From positions 349,186 to 413,185 of the forward strand of contig MU278361.1 in assembly GCA_022385755.1 (NCBI GenBank): a stretch of 64,000 nucleotides of DNA, written 5' to 3'. This stretch comes from Trametopsis cervina. Lineage: Eukaryota; Basidiomycota; Agaricomycetes; Polyporales; Irpicaceae. Position 1 is the first letter of the stretch, and each line of letters starts with the position of its first letter. Position numbers and translations under genes: made by a program. Below the pieces are notes generated by a model. That model was not told the DNA's origin and did not search any database. It worked only from the letters and a program-made list of their open reading frames with translations. Of the stretch, positions 1 through 13,300 are shown in pieces.

Positions 1-2011
1 ATCCGAAGCAGCGCTACCGCTGACTTCGGATGGAGTAGTTTCAGGTACTCCGCTCTCTTCCTCGGGCTCTGACAGGGCAGGGGATGGTTCTCTTTCCGGC
101 TCGGCAAAGGAGACAACGGGTTCACGAGTACCCAATGTATTCTCAGTAACATCTTGCTCTGTTGGGGAAGAGGCCTGTTCCGCGGCGGCTGCCTTTAGGT
201 TCGCAATCGCCTCGGCAACGCGAGTAGCAATTTCGGCCTTCGAGAAACCCAGTAACATGATAAGTTCGTCCCTAGAATTGGCTTTGAAGAGACTGAGTAA
301 CGCCTTCCATCCAGCTGAGACTTCGGTCGGGTCGACTTCCGGGTCCTTCTGTTCTGCCAGTGCCTGGAGTGTATCATCGCTGATGGCATCCTGTAACTTT
401 GTTGCGCGTTCGATGATATCATCTTCTGTGACGACTTTGCGAAGATGAACGACACCCGTTTGGTGTTTGCCTTGTGCGGAAGAAAGGTTCGACACAGATA
501 CAAGCTTTCCGCCGTAACCGAAGCTAGATGAAACAGGGCGACGCAGCCACTTTGGTGGTTGCTTCAGAGACAAAGTGGCGTTGTTAGATCGGGAGAAACC
601 AGGTGCATCAAATACTTCCGAGGCGTTCACTCTAGACGGTGGAGGCGCAGCCTCTGAAGTTTCGTTCGTTGACTGAACGGAATGGATACCGATGGTACCA
701 TCAAAGAACGCCGCAGCAAACAAGTCGGGATTGCGAGGGCACCAGTCTACTTGGAACGCCCAGTTGTCAGCGGAAGGGAGCTAAATCATACGCTTTCAGT
801 TAGAGCTCCACCATTAAGACAAGACAAAAGTCTGACATACCTCGCCTATGATTTCTGAGGTCTGAGGGTTCCAGCAGAGCGCGCGGTTGTCTTTGCCACA
901 AGACAAGAGGAGGTCTGGATCTTGCTTACACCATGACAGAGAGAGCACTCCCTTCTCGTGACCTGTAAGAATCTGCAGGATTATCAGCTAACAGGGCCCG
1001 TGAGCATTGCGAAATCACAAACCTTCTCCGGAGCACGAGCGTTACGGAGATCCCAAACCATGATCACAGGGGAGGTATCGTCCTCGGACGAGGTGACGAG
1101 ACGCGTAGCCTGCATAAGACACCGGTTATGTTTGTGTCCTAAAAGTAAAGGAGATATACGTACGTTGTCTGGATGCCAAGCAACATCACTCATTCCACGG
1201 CGACCACCCACAGCAAGACCTGCAGCCCCGAAACCCTGGAGCCCTGACTGAGTTCCAGCACCGCCACCATATGCGAGCGCGGCGACTTCCCTCTTTCCTC
1301 TGAGATCCCATACGACCGTGTAGCCAGTGCTGCTCGAAGCTGCGAGCGCATATTGCACGTGATGATTCCATGACACAGACGTAATCTCGTCGAGCTTCTG
1401 GCTACGCGTACCAGGAGAATACGGTTTACTCGGATCTTTTAAATCCCATACGTATATCTGAGCAAGAGTGAGCATTTACAGGGTAGAGAATGACACATTG
1501 ATATCACCTCGCCGTTCACAGCACCAGACGCAAAGAGGTTTGTTTGTATAGGGTTGAAATCAAGTCCGCGAACGGGTCCAGTATGGCTCTTATTTCGCAG
1601 AATCAAAGATTCGGAGGTACTACAGCATAATCTAAGAGGAAAATACCACAACGGAGAGATGAAAACGTACTCTGCATGGATCAAAATCTTTGACGGATCC
1701 CATATGTCCAGCTCTCCGTTCTCCATCCCAGCGACCAATACACCTTTCTCACGTCCGCCATCCGTATACCCCCACGCCAAACGGTTGAAACGCGACGTTG
1801 TGGTGACGGAGGCTTTGGGTCCCGGTTGACCTTCCCCGCCGAGGTCGAATTCCTCCTTGTCCAGGAAGTCCGGAGCCCAAATCTCCAGCTGGCCGTTGTT
1901 GCTGAAGGATTCATCCAGTGCCCCTGCGACCGTTCCAGTGGCAAGTATTGGAAGGGCCGGTGAGGGAGACCACGCAAATGTTGAGGTCCTGCGGATCTCC
2001 TTGAGCTTCAT
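1..2011 (-). CDS. sec31: SEC31, COPII outer-coat subunit (N-terminal part; continues past the left edge)
   Basis: SEC31 pairs with SEC13 to form the outer cage of COPII vesicles leaving the ER. The ATG at 2009-2011 opens with [17 protein letters not shown], the usual SEC31 start. WD40 repeats follow, with blade-ending motifs such as [29 protein letters not shown] and VIMVWDLRN, and then the stretch [18 protein letters not shown] typical of the propeller's last blade. At least five short introns interrupt this part; the first donor is near 1670. After the propeller (below about 740) the protein runs into a Ser/Glu-rich linker and is cut by the window edge, so the Pro-rich and alpha-solenoid C-terminus is not seen. 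It is divergent from CFT1, 316 bp away. What I infer is only the exact exon borders; the identity is firm. Confidence 0.93.
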
Positions 2012-2327
2012 AGTGGTCGGATGAAATGTGTAGTATGGTAGAAGCTAGACATGGATTGACGACCGTTATACGTGTCTGGACCCCGGAACTCCCAGGATTA
2101 ATTTACCGAAATAAATACGCACACTACCTGTTACTGCAGTATTACCCTGCCATTGTCGCCTTGGGTTAGCCACAAGTCTGCACTTCGACCCCGTGGTATA
2201 GCAAAACAAACGTCACAAGCTCGCGCCGGATTGCAGTGAGTCTGCCATTTTGAGCATAGCGGTATGAAAGTGACCAAGACGACCAGTTCACAACGTCCTT
2301 ACGGTCATTACAAGGACTGTATAAACA
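2012..2327. promoter_or_regulatory. Divergent promoter between SEC31 and CFT1
   Basis: These 316 bp separate two head-to-head housekeeping genes and must hold both promoters. I see no clear TATA box, which fits constitutively expressed genes. No other feature is visible. Confidence 0.6.
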
Positions 2328-5300
2328 ATGCAGGCCGTGCATCACGAGATACTTCCTCCCAGTGGGGTAGAATTCGCCGCGTGTCTGAAGCTCACGCCCT
2401 CCACCGTCATACAAAACGGGCCCTCCGGTAGCCAAACGAACAAGCGTCCTCTCTTTAATGTGGTCACCGCGCGTGCGAACCTACTTCGGATATTCGAAGT
2501 ATGTGAAGAGCCAGCTCCAATTTCAACGCAGAAAGACGACGAACGGGAGAGGCGCGCCAGTGTTCGTCGAGGCACCGAAGCTGTGGAAGGAGAAGTGGAA
2601 ATGGATGCCTCTGGCGAGGGCTTTGTTAATATGGACACGGTCAAGGTGAATGCACGGTTCATACGGACACTACACTGTCATATATCGTTGCTTCGGTACA
2701 TGCAATTTAATGACATCCATTTCTTTGTTCTGATTTGCGGAGTCTCATAGAGTGCATGCTAATTTCTTATCTTGTTGGTAGTCCACTGCACGAAATGGTA
2801 TAACGGGTGCGCCGCCTATACATCGCCTATATCTCGTCCGGGAGCATCGTCTTCACGGAATAGTTACTGGGATGGAGAGTGTGCGGATCGTGAGTACCCT
2901 AGAAGATGGGTTGGACAGACTTCTGGTGTCGTTCAAAGACGCAAAGGTGACTTTCTACTTGCATTTGCTATTCCAAGCTCTCTCATAGTGTTGTGGAACA
3001 GATTGCTCTATTGGAATGGTCGGACGCCATGCATGATCTTCTCACAGTATCGATACACACGTACGAACGTACACCACAGATTGTACGCGCTTTTTCTGGC
3101 TTCGAATTAACAAGCATTCACGTATCATTGGTGTAGATGACTATTGAAGCACCTCTTCACCGCTCAAAACTTCGGAGTGATCCAGCGTCGCGCTGTGCTG
3201 CACTAATGCTACCGAAAGACTCATTGGCAATATTGCCGTTTTATCAGTCTCAGGCGGAGCTAGATGTGATGGAGCAAGAGAGTCAAACTAGGTAAATTGG
3301 TATCATTATGAGATTTAAGCCGCTAATGACCGAAAATCCCATTCAGAGACGTTCCGTACTCCTCCAGCTTTGTTTTAGATCTTACAGCGGATGTGGATGA
3401 GCGCATAAGGCATGCGATAGACTTGGTCTTTCTCCCTGGTTTTACGAGTCCCACAATCGCGGTATTATTCCAACACCCGCAAACCTGGACGAGGTGAGTC
3501 GACTCTCATACATCTGTATTAATATATTGAGCAGCTATTGGCAGCCGTCTTCGTGAATACAAAGACACAGTTGGGCTATTCGTGTTCACGCTGGATTTGG
3601 TGACGCGCAACTGCCCAATTATCACAGCTGTTGAAAACTTGCCGTATGACAGCCTTTTCCTGGTCCCATGTTTAACTGCGCTCGGAGGAGTGATGGTGGT
3701 CACAAGCAACTCGCTCATTCACATAGCACAGACGGGTCGTCGTGTGGTTCTGCCTTTGAACGGCTGGACATCCCGAGTATCGGACATCGCGCTACCTACT
3801 CTCACAGCCGACGATCTTATGCGCGACATGAAATTGGAGGGATCATGCGCAGCATTTGTCGATGACAAGACTTTATTCCTCATACTGAAGGATGGTACAG
3901 TATACCCTGTGGACATTTTAGCCGAAGGTCGGACAGTCTCCGAGCTCTCAATGGGTGCCCCTGTAGCAAGGACGACTATTCCAACAGTAGTCAAAACTAT
4001 CCACAAGGAGCACCTCTTCGTCGGTAGTATGGTTGGGCCATCGGTTCTACTCAAGGCTGTGAAAGTCGAAGAGGAAGTACAGGAGACAGATGTCACCATG
4101 TCTGTCCCTCCTACGACCGTCGTCGAGTCTGGCAACTCTATGGACCTCGACGATGACGACGGTATGCACTTTCACTTTATCCACGTGCCTCTATTCATAT
4201 TTTTCAGATCTTTACGGGTCATCAAAGCTGGACGAAAAACCAGCGGACGGTATGAATAATGGCGCAAATATATCTATCGCAAAAAGGCTGGTGGTACACT
4301 TATCACTGTGTGACTCTATTCCCGGATATGGACCGATCTTGGACATGACATTTTCACTTGCGAGGAATGGTGTAAGTGCGTTCTAAGTATGACATCGCTG
4401 GGCCTCATACCATGTGTAACCTTAGGATCGTCCTGTTGCCGAACTGGTCGCTGCCACAGGCTCCGGTGCTCTCGGCGGATTCACGCTCTTTCAGGTAAGG
4501 CTGACATTGCTTCTCATCATTCATCATCATTCACATACCTCACAAAGCGGGATCTGCCCACCCGCATGAAGCGCAAACTGCACGCTATTGGGGGTGGACG
4601 CGGTGTCTGGTCATTACCCGTCCGACAAGCTGTCAAGGTGAATGGATCAACTTACGAGAAACCATTGAATCCGCACCAGGCTAGCCATGATGCCATCATA
4701 GTCAGTACAGACGCCAATCCCGCTCCTGGGCTTTCGAGGGTGAGCCTTTGCCCCAATGTTCCGATAGCATGCGGTAGCTGAGATTTCTGGTTCGAAGATT
4801 GCATCGCGGTCTCCCAAGAATGACATCTCCATAACCACTCGTATACCTGGAACTACAATTGCTGCCGCTCCGTTCTTTCAAGGAACAGCCATTTTGCATG
4901 TGTTATCCAACACGATTCGTGTTTTGGAACCTGGTAAGCTCAAATGAGGATGTAGCACGTTTTCTAAAGCTAAGCATGACCGTACCTTAGATGGAACTGA
5001 ACGCCAGTCCATCAAAGACCTAGATGGTAATCTTCCTCGCCCAAAAATCAAATTTTGCAGTATTTGTGACCCCTTTGTTCTAATCATCCGTGAGGATGAG
5101 TCATTGGGGCTGTTTATTGGAGAAGCTGAGCGCGGGAAAATCCGGCGGAAGGATATGTCTCCTATGGGCGAAAAGGTGTGTAGCTGAACATGTCACGTGA
5201 CCACCTACTCACGCTGCAAGCAGACTTCAAAATATGTCTCAGGGTGCTTCTTCAACGATACTTCGGGTATATTTCAGTCAAGGCCGAATAGCGATGCAGA

Positions 5301-7826
5301 AGGCGCAGAGCAAAATGTGACATTACAGTCTGCGATGAATGCCGGAGCCAAAACGCAATGGCTGCTCTTAGTTCGGCCGCACGGCGTACTCGAGGTAGCG
5401 CAACATGCTCTAAGCGGTACCCTTCGTGCTCATGAGCCACTTACTACAGATATGGACTTTACCCAAACTCACTTTGATCTTCTCCACCTCGCTGATCTCG
5501 ACGTTGGACAACGTCCTGGTGGACTCTGGAGATCCTCCTGCGCTGTCTCTACCACAGGAGCCTCCCCGCCAGCCTCAAGATTTTGATGTAGAACAAATTG
5601 TAGTTGCCCCTCTAGGGGAGTCTTCTCCACGACCCCACCTTCTGGTAAGTTGCGCAGCTTGACGCATTACCGAATATCCATGACCTAGTATTTCATAGGT
5701 GTTCCTGCGCTCCGGCTTATTAGCCATTTATGAGGCCTTGCCCTCACCAGCGTCCTTAGATACTCCACCAGCTACCCGCGCCTCTACTCTCTTCGTCAAA
5801 TTTGTAAAAGTCGTCACTCGAGCATTCGACATACAGCAACGCGAAGAAGTCGAGCGATCGGTCCTTGCTGAACAGAAGCGTATTTCGAGGCAGTTGATTC
5901 CTTTCGTCACATCTCCTACCCCTGGACGAAGCTTCTCCGGAGTCTTCTTTACTGGGGATCGACCATGTTGGATTCTGGCAACCGACAAAGGGGGCGTCAA
6001 AGTCATACCATCGGGTCACGCAGTCGTCCACGCGTTCACCTCGTGCTCACTGTGGGAGTCCACAGGCGACTTTCTGCTATACACAGAGGAGGTGAGTTTC
6101 CGCCTCTGCGAAGCCTCTTAGTTCTTCAGTGTTCTGATCGAGATACGTAGGGACCGAGTCTGATGGAATGGATGCCGGACATCCAGCTTGACGGGCATTT
6201 GCCGACGAAGTCTATCCCAAGGCCTCGACCGTTCTCGCATATTGTGTTCTACCCGACAACAGCCTTACTAGTCGCGGCGTCGTCCTTGCAGGCTACGTTC
6301 ACATCTTATGATGAGGACGGAAACATCGTGTGGGAGCCAGACTGTACGTATCACGTCAGTCAATTGCCATATCAGTGTTGGACGAGTCTTTACAGCAACG
6401 AACGTATCTCTGCCACAATGTGAAACTTCAACCTTGGAGCTCATCTCCCCGGACTCATGGATAACAATGGACGGGTATGTGTCACGTGTCGACCATCCCC
6501 CAGCTGCTCATGAAATACGCCAACAGGTTCGAATTCGCTCCGAACGAGTTTGTAACATGTGTCGACTGCATTCCGCTGGAGACACAGAGCACGGAAACGG
6601 GTACGAAGGACTTCATCGTGGTCAGTACGACGATCAACCGCGGCGAAGATCTTGCCGTCAAAGGCGCAGTAAGTGCAGCTGGAGCTCATAAATGAACGAC
6701 AGACTCATCGCGACCTAGGTCTACATATTCGACATTGTAGAGGTTGTACCAGACATGACCTCAGGCTTTAAGCGATGGTACAGGCTGAAACTGCTTTGTC
6801 GGGATGAAGCAAAAGGGCCTGTAACTGCGTTGTGTGGGATTGATAATTATCTCGTTTCGTCTATGGGGCAGAAGGTATAGCCTAACTGAACTCCTACCGG
6901 GTCTTGCACGCTGATATCGGACCCCTCAGATCTTCGTTCGAGCATTCGATCTGGATGAACGCCTGGTAGGGGTTGCCTTCCTTGACGTCAGCCTCTACGT
7001 TACCTCGTTGGTCGCAATCAAAAACTTGCTTGTGATTGGTGACGCCGTTAAAGGAGTGTGGCTGGTTGCGTTCCAGGTAAGTCGCCGCGTTGTCTGCTCG
7101 ACGTATGCGTGTTCACGGAGTGTTGCAGGAAGATCCCTACAAACTCGTCGTCCTCACGAAGGACTACAATGCCGTCTCGGTCACACGGGCGGACATGTTG
7201 TTCGCGGAAGGCCGCATGTCTATCATCTCCAGCGACGAAGATGGTGTTCTGCGACTGAATGAATATGACCCTCACGGTATGACATCCCTTACAACAGGTC
7301 AGGTTACGTCTAACGGAGCCTATAAGATCCTGAATCAAGGAACGGCCAGAGGTTGATGTGCCGAACAGAGTACCATGCCCAGACAGAATTCCGATCGTCG
7401 CGTCTGATTGCTCGTCGGAGCAATGCTGATGATCCTGGTATACCCCAGTCAAAGCTTGTATACGGCGGCACCGATGGATCATTGAGCTCTCTGACATACG
7501 TTGACGAAGCCGCTTTCAAAAGACTCTATCTCCTACAGGGTCAGCTCACACGAAATATCCAACATGTGGCAAGCTTAAATCCCAAAGCTTTCCGGTGAGC
7601 GAGGAAAGACCAACGGCTGATACACTAATACTTATCTATCATTGCCTCTAGCACTGTCCGTAACGACAGAGTTGCCAGACCGCTGGCAAAGGGGATCTTA
7701 GATGGACGCTTACTAGCTGCATTTGAGGAACTACCTATTCCACGCCAGGTGGAAATGACTCAACAAATTGCCACTGAACGGTCAGTGGTTCTTAAGGACT
7801 GGCTCAGCTTTGAAGAGGCCTGGTAA
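2328..7826 (+). CDS. cft1: CFT1 / CPSF160, cleavage and polyadenylation factor large subunit
   Basis: CFT1 (CPSF1) is the largest subunit of the nuclear complex that recognises the poly(A) signal and organises pre-mRNA 3' cleavage. The start MQAVHHEILPPSGVEFAACL at 2328 matches the conserved N-terminus of the family. Further matches include the stretch MKRKLHAIGGGRGVWSLPV, a segment ending GTAILHVLSNTIRVLEPDG, and the C-terminus VLKDWLSFEEAW with TAA at 7824-7826. The family is built of three beta-propellers (MMS1_N and CPSF_A regions), and the whole length is covered here by about fifteen or more exons separated by introns of about 50-60 bp. All observed breaks are at GT-AG introns, so the gene looks intact. 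It shares a divergent promoter with SEC31. Individual exon limits are not fully resolved. Confidence 0.93.
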
Positions 7827-8552
7827 AAACCCGCCTGTACGCTTGTTAGTATTTTAGACACCCCCAAATGTGAATAATTGCGTTTCCAGTCACGTGAATG
7901 CGGGCGACAGTGAACCACGTATGCCTTATATAGTAGTAGACTTTGATGATCTACACGCATGCGAAACGTTCACTCATCGAGTCCTCTCGCAATGCTTAAC
8001 CTCAGCCTATAACTTCCGTCAGGTTTCAGGGAAATCATTAGCCAGCAGCATGTATACAACAGGTCTATGGTGTACACATGAAAGCAGACCACTGCAGGGT
8101 CGAGCAGCCGCCCATTTCCGCGGTGCGCCCGTTCCGTTGAATACAGCCTTCCACACCGTTTCTCACTGTTTGATCATCTAGACCCGCTTTCGTTAGCCTT
8201 GATGTTGTGGGGTCTCTATGAATGAGTGACTTCATCTTCTCATGTCGTCCGTGTTGCGAAGAGAGGCTTTACGTCAGTCCCGATAGGCAATCGGTGGTCT
8301 CTGCGGCGGTTTCTCGAAGACAACGTGTCCAGGCTTCCAGCAATCACACAAATGCCTGCCGCATGCAATGATTCAGCAGAGATGCATGCCCCACACGTCC
8401 CAAAGTGCCGCATCCGATAGGCGGGTGTCACACTCGTGCGAACAGCATGTCAAATACGTCTGGCGTGTTGCCCGCCCATTCTACGCTATAAACACCCATC
8501 CTTCTGGATTTCTTCCCGTCACTCTCAGTGACTTCGCTCGCACCTAACCACT
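7827..8552. other. Intergenic region downstream of CFT1
   Basis: Holds the CFT1 3' flank and the promoter of the next plus-strand gene. No supported gene. The only clear signal is the TATA-like element at 8487-8493. Confidence 0.5.
8487..8493 (+). promoter_or_regulatory. TATA-like element of the 8553 gene
   Basis: TATAAAC lies 60 bp upstream of the ATG at 8553 and is followed by a pyrimidine-rich leader, as at many basidiomycete promoters. Confidence 0.45.
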
Positions 8553-10088
8553 ATGCTGTCCTCCCTGGGCTTTGATAGCAAGGGCTCCCGTAATAGCCGC
8601 AATAGCTCAAAGGTTAGTTCCTTGAGGTCGCGTGTTACTTCAGATGCTAACGTTGCCTCAAGTACGTGCTGGAGGTTCCCCGTGGATTTTCCGTTCACGT
8701 CTTCAAAAGCCCCTCTCCTCCTCCCCCACAGCAAGGTGCTGGCGCAAAGCCTGACTATGCCAGTCGCACACCTTCTACTGCACCGTGGAAACCAAACGCA
8801 TACCCGTCACGCCAGGATGCAGACAGAAAACCATCTCTTGGCTGGTCAGAAGGAACGCGCCGCGAACCTATGCCGGAGTATGATCAGGGGCTTGCTCTCA
8901 CTCGTACAAAATCTAATAAGCCATATGGCATTGTGCCCGGTGCTATTCCCGACACCTACATTTATGAACGCTCCATATCTTCAGTATCGGACTTACCTGG
9001 TAGTCCATTATCGTCATCGAGTTCGGATACCGACTCCGTTGACGACGTATCCCCTTTCTCTGTAGAGGTCTCCTCCACACGCGCCAGTAGCAGCACAGAG
9101 ACCCTGGAGGCCACAGCCTATTATACGCATAACCGAGACGCTTTGAACGCGTCTGCCACCTCGCCCTACGGCAGTCCTCATGGCCCAGTCATCCCACCAT
9201 CCGGCCGCCAGGCGATGGCCAACATCACAAACAGTCACAATTCCCGTTACGTTCCCGCGGATCGTAATGACGACGAAGGTCCTGTGATTCTCGACGACTA
9301 CGGTGCTCTGCGGCCCACACCCACCAACGTGCAATCAGTACCGACACCCCTCAAGCGAGTCTCCGACGAACGATCAGGCCGGACAGCCGTGCCCGTCAAA
9401 GCACCGGAACCCCCTATTGCGAGACGCGACTCGCGCTCTCAGTCTATCTCCCCTACAGCTAACGCTCCGGAGGGGGAAGCAACTCTCAGATTACCGCCTG
9501 GGCTGCAATATCCTAACCCCAGCACGAGCCAGCCCAACGGCCCGATGGGAACTTTGCAGCGTGCGAACTCCTCCCCTACGGTTACCCTTACTCAGCGATC
9601 TCCCCCTGAGGCTGTAAAGCCACCGCTGACACGAGGACTGTCCAACCCCGAGACAGAAGGTGCGATTTCTAACGCTAAGCGCTGCGTGCGTTGGACGGAG
9701 GATTTGGTTTGTCCATCCCCCGTGCCCGCAGGTCAGAGAAGGAAGGGATGGTTCAACCGTCGTGGGTGAGTACCCGACCCTTCGTTGCATTGTAGTTTGC
9801 TAAATGTATTCTAGGGACCAACTATGGACCAACGACGGGAAGTACAAGTGTGCCGAATCTGGCCAAGAATATCCTCCTGACCTTGCTGTATGTTGTTTAC
9901 TCCACTCAGGATATCATACTCTAACAATGGCATAGGCCTACCCTGAACCTCAAGCTGGCTGGATGAACGAAGAAGGCGTTCGAATCGACGTTTACCACAG
10001 ACTTATACCTAAGCCGCCCCTGCGTTCTGCCCTCAAGCAGCCCAAGAATGCATCCCAGGCGCTACCAAATAATGCGTCACATATTTAA
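8553..10088 (+). CDS. Hypothetical disordered protein, 462 aa, with a compact C-terminal motif
   Basis: I do not recognise this gene. Splicing gives four exons (8553-8612, 8663-9765, 9815-9887, 9936-10088) that join in frame to 462 codons. The N-terminus is Ser-rich (MLSSLGFDSKGSRNSRNSSK), followed by about 350 residues that are Pro/Ser/Thr-rich and probably disordered, with PPPP and acidic patches. The last 85 residues differ: WTNDGKYKC, SGQEYPPDLA, GWMNEEGVRIDVYHRLIP and a terminal PPLRSALKQPK, which look like a small conserved element, perhaps a binding motif. A TATA-like box lies 60 bp upstream. It is convergent with the RecQ gene (216 bp between stops). The composition suggests a scaffold or signalling adaptor, but that is only a guess. 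Confidence 0.75.
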
Positions 10089-10304
10089 AAGAATTCCACA
10101 AGCGTATGAAATGCGTGGACGGTAGGATATGTAGGATAGCGAAGGCGCAAGTCACACAATTGTAGCGTAGTACTAATACCCCATTATACCCTAACGATAT
10201 AAGTAACTTATGGACACAGAACGACGCAGAAGCAGGCTTCCATGGTTGATACATATATGTATGCAAATAGTACATGTTGACAATAAATATGAATGTCTCC
10301 CCCT

Positions 10305-13300
10305 TTAGTCTGATGATAGTTCAATAACGTCGTTCGTAGCTAGTGCCTTCTTCGATGAGGTGCTGGTTCTTGGTCGTTTCCTTGTGGTTTTTGAACGCGG
10401 CCGAAGCGTTTGGCTCCAGTCATCGTCGCCGTCGTCCTCGGAGCTCGTTGAACCTGTTTTGTTCTTACCAGTCGTACGCTTGTAAGCTGGACTGTCTTCG
10501 TCTCTCCACGTGGAATCCGCTATATAGTCAAATTCTTCTTCCGCATGTCTCTTTGGCGAGTGCGACAGCTTCCTCTTCCGTCTAGCCGTGCCGCTAATGA
10601 TCGGAGGTGGATCTTGCTCTTTGTCGGATTCGGTCGTAGGATCAGCGGCCTTCTGCTTTCCGGACCGCTTGCTCGCCTTGACAATGAAAGAGCATTGAAT
10701 TCTTACGCCATTACCCTCACGAACATCGTCTTGAGAATGGCGCGTTATTCTGTAACATTGATCCCCCGGTTGTAGATACGTGTTGACGGTGTATGCGTTT
10801 TTAACCCAATGCTCTTTCAGGTATCCTTGCACCAGGAGCTGCACGCAAAGCCACTCCGTGTGCTATTCGAAAATAACGCGGGTTCAGGACACATAATAAA
10901 GAATTGGTAAGGAACTTACGTCTTTCGACAGTTTGACAGGGTCACCTATCACAGCCTCCCAATCGAGAGTGGATTTGGTTGCTTTCCCCCTCTTCCCATG
11001 TGAGGCACTTCCAAACTCGCCCTTGCCACTACCTCGAGCCAAGTCGGCCAGCTGACCCAAGGTAACACGACCACGCTCTTTTTGCACGGCTTCGGCAATC
11101 GTCAATATCTGCCACGCTTCTAACGTCACGTCCCGTCGATCGACGGTCTCCGGTGACCTGGTACAATTGTCGCAATGTCCGCACCGTGACATCGCATCCT
11201 CCTCGGCGGTTGTCCACGAGGCCGTGTCCAATTGAGAAGATGCGCTGAAGTACCTGAGAAGTTCCAAAAGGCGACGTGAGACGAGCTCCATCGACGCCAC
11301 CATGAACATGAACTAAGAGCGTTCCGCTTGAACGTACTTTGCGAATTGAACCTTACGGCATTGATCGAGATCTTGTGCAAAACGCAACATTTCGTGCACT
11401 GTTCCGAGGGAAACAGTCGCCTCAATAGTCGAACGTATGGTCACAAAAATAAATGGTTCGCACGATTTGCTTGAGGGGTGCGTTCGCTCATGGTTTGACT
11501 GTTGACTGCCATTCCATCTTGAGGGCGGTAGTACAGCACGCAGTCCGCATCTTCCCCGTCCCTGCCAGCACGGCCAGACTCTTGATAAAAACCGTCTAAT
11601 GATTTCTGTTCAAAGGCGTCAATTAGTCTGTGTTGGGTGTGTTTTGTCCGGGCTACTTACAGAAAGCTGCATGCTGCGAATGAGCGGATGTTCCTATGAT
11701 TGTAGGAGGTAACACATACAGTGTGATGAATCACGAATCGCACATTGCCCTTATCTATTCCCAAACCAAAAGCTACGATTTTCTTGAGTACAAGGCTCAA
11801 GACTTCTCTTACGAAGCTTACCTATAGTAGCACAAACAACCTGTACATCTCCATTACGCCACTTTTCGTGCAAGCGAAGTTTCGAGCCATCTGCGATTTC
11901 AGAGTGGTATACTCCCGTCTTAATCTTGCCACCACTCTCTTTGAGCACGGCCTCCGCAACTGCTTCCGTGTCCTATATCCAGGCGTAAGCGACGGATTCT
12001 CAATACATTTTATGTGCGCTGTACCTTTCTGCTGAAGCAATAAATAATGCCGGTATCGCGGGGATGTTCTTCTAAAATCCACCTCGTAATTTCCTTGTTA
12101 ACTTGAGACGCAGCAGATGGCTTCGTTAAAATCTTATAGTGTAGATTCTTCCTGTAGAGAGGTGATGTAAAGTATACGGTGCCTGATGGATATGAGGTCT
12201 CAGAAACAATTCAGGTTTAGAGCGCCAGACCTTCTTTAGAGGCGTCTACAGTAATTGTCCTCCACGTTAGGGGGCAGGGATGGAACAAATACTGCATGTA
12301 TCTTACCTCGCCCGTTGACAATAGGTTTGAGTTGAAGGATTTTGAGAATGTCCTTGAGTACCGCGGGTGGACAGGTAGCAGAAAGAGCGAGTATTGGGAC
12401 ACGTGGCCACAGCTTCCTACATGACTATCCAAACAATTTACATCAGTGATCTCCAGAAAGAATAAACTATAGTAGCGTACATTTAATGCGAGGTAATCGG
12501 GCCTGGAGACGATGATCAATACACATGATAACGATAAAGACGTCAAAAACAGATATACCTGAAATCATGACCTTGCTGAGATATACAATGCGCCTCGTCG
12601 ATAACAATGCGAGCTTGCTCCCGGTTAGACATTGCTGATAATCAAATAACAGATAGCATACCTAGCCTCCCTGAATCCGCAAGTTTCTGCATCTTCGACA
12701 TGAAAACGTTACTCTTGGACATCTTCTCCGGCTGCCTAACAGATAAGCTTACGAAACTATCACCATGGCTATACATACCGTCACATAACACATCTTAATG
12801 TCGTCTTGTCCTTGTATGGGTGATCTAGCCATTTCATCGAACCGCCGATAGATATCGTTCGATTCTGTTTTCGACGTGTATCCTGTTATCATAACTGCAG
12901 CAACTGATGCATCTCAATAAGCATTTGAGAAGGAAAGGAAAGAATAGCAAACTCACTCCCAAATTCTCGCAGGTGGAGGATCTGATCTGTCTGTGAATCG
13001 CTGTTAGTCAAGCGCAACCAGTAATTACCCACAACATACCATGAGAGATATAAGCGGGGAGACCACGAGTGTGCAACCTCGCGACATGATGGCAGGCAGT
13101 TGATATGTGAGGGACTTTCCTCCGCCTGGAGACGTTTGAGCACAGAGCTGGGTTCTCGAGGGAAACCGCACCTGTCGGCATGACACATATGATGTCCCGT
13201 GAATCCATATTGGCGTTGCAAACGCTATCAAGCAGGCGTTAAGCGCAATGATTCAGAGGTACGGCCAGAGCCCTACGTACCCCTCTTGGCAGAGACGGAA

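Noticed and set aside
10249..10262. 14-bp palindrome ATACATATATGTAT between convergent genes
   Set aside because: It is AT-rich and short, expected by chance in a 3' intergenic region.
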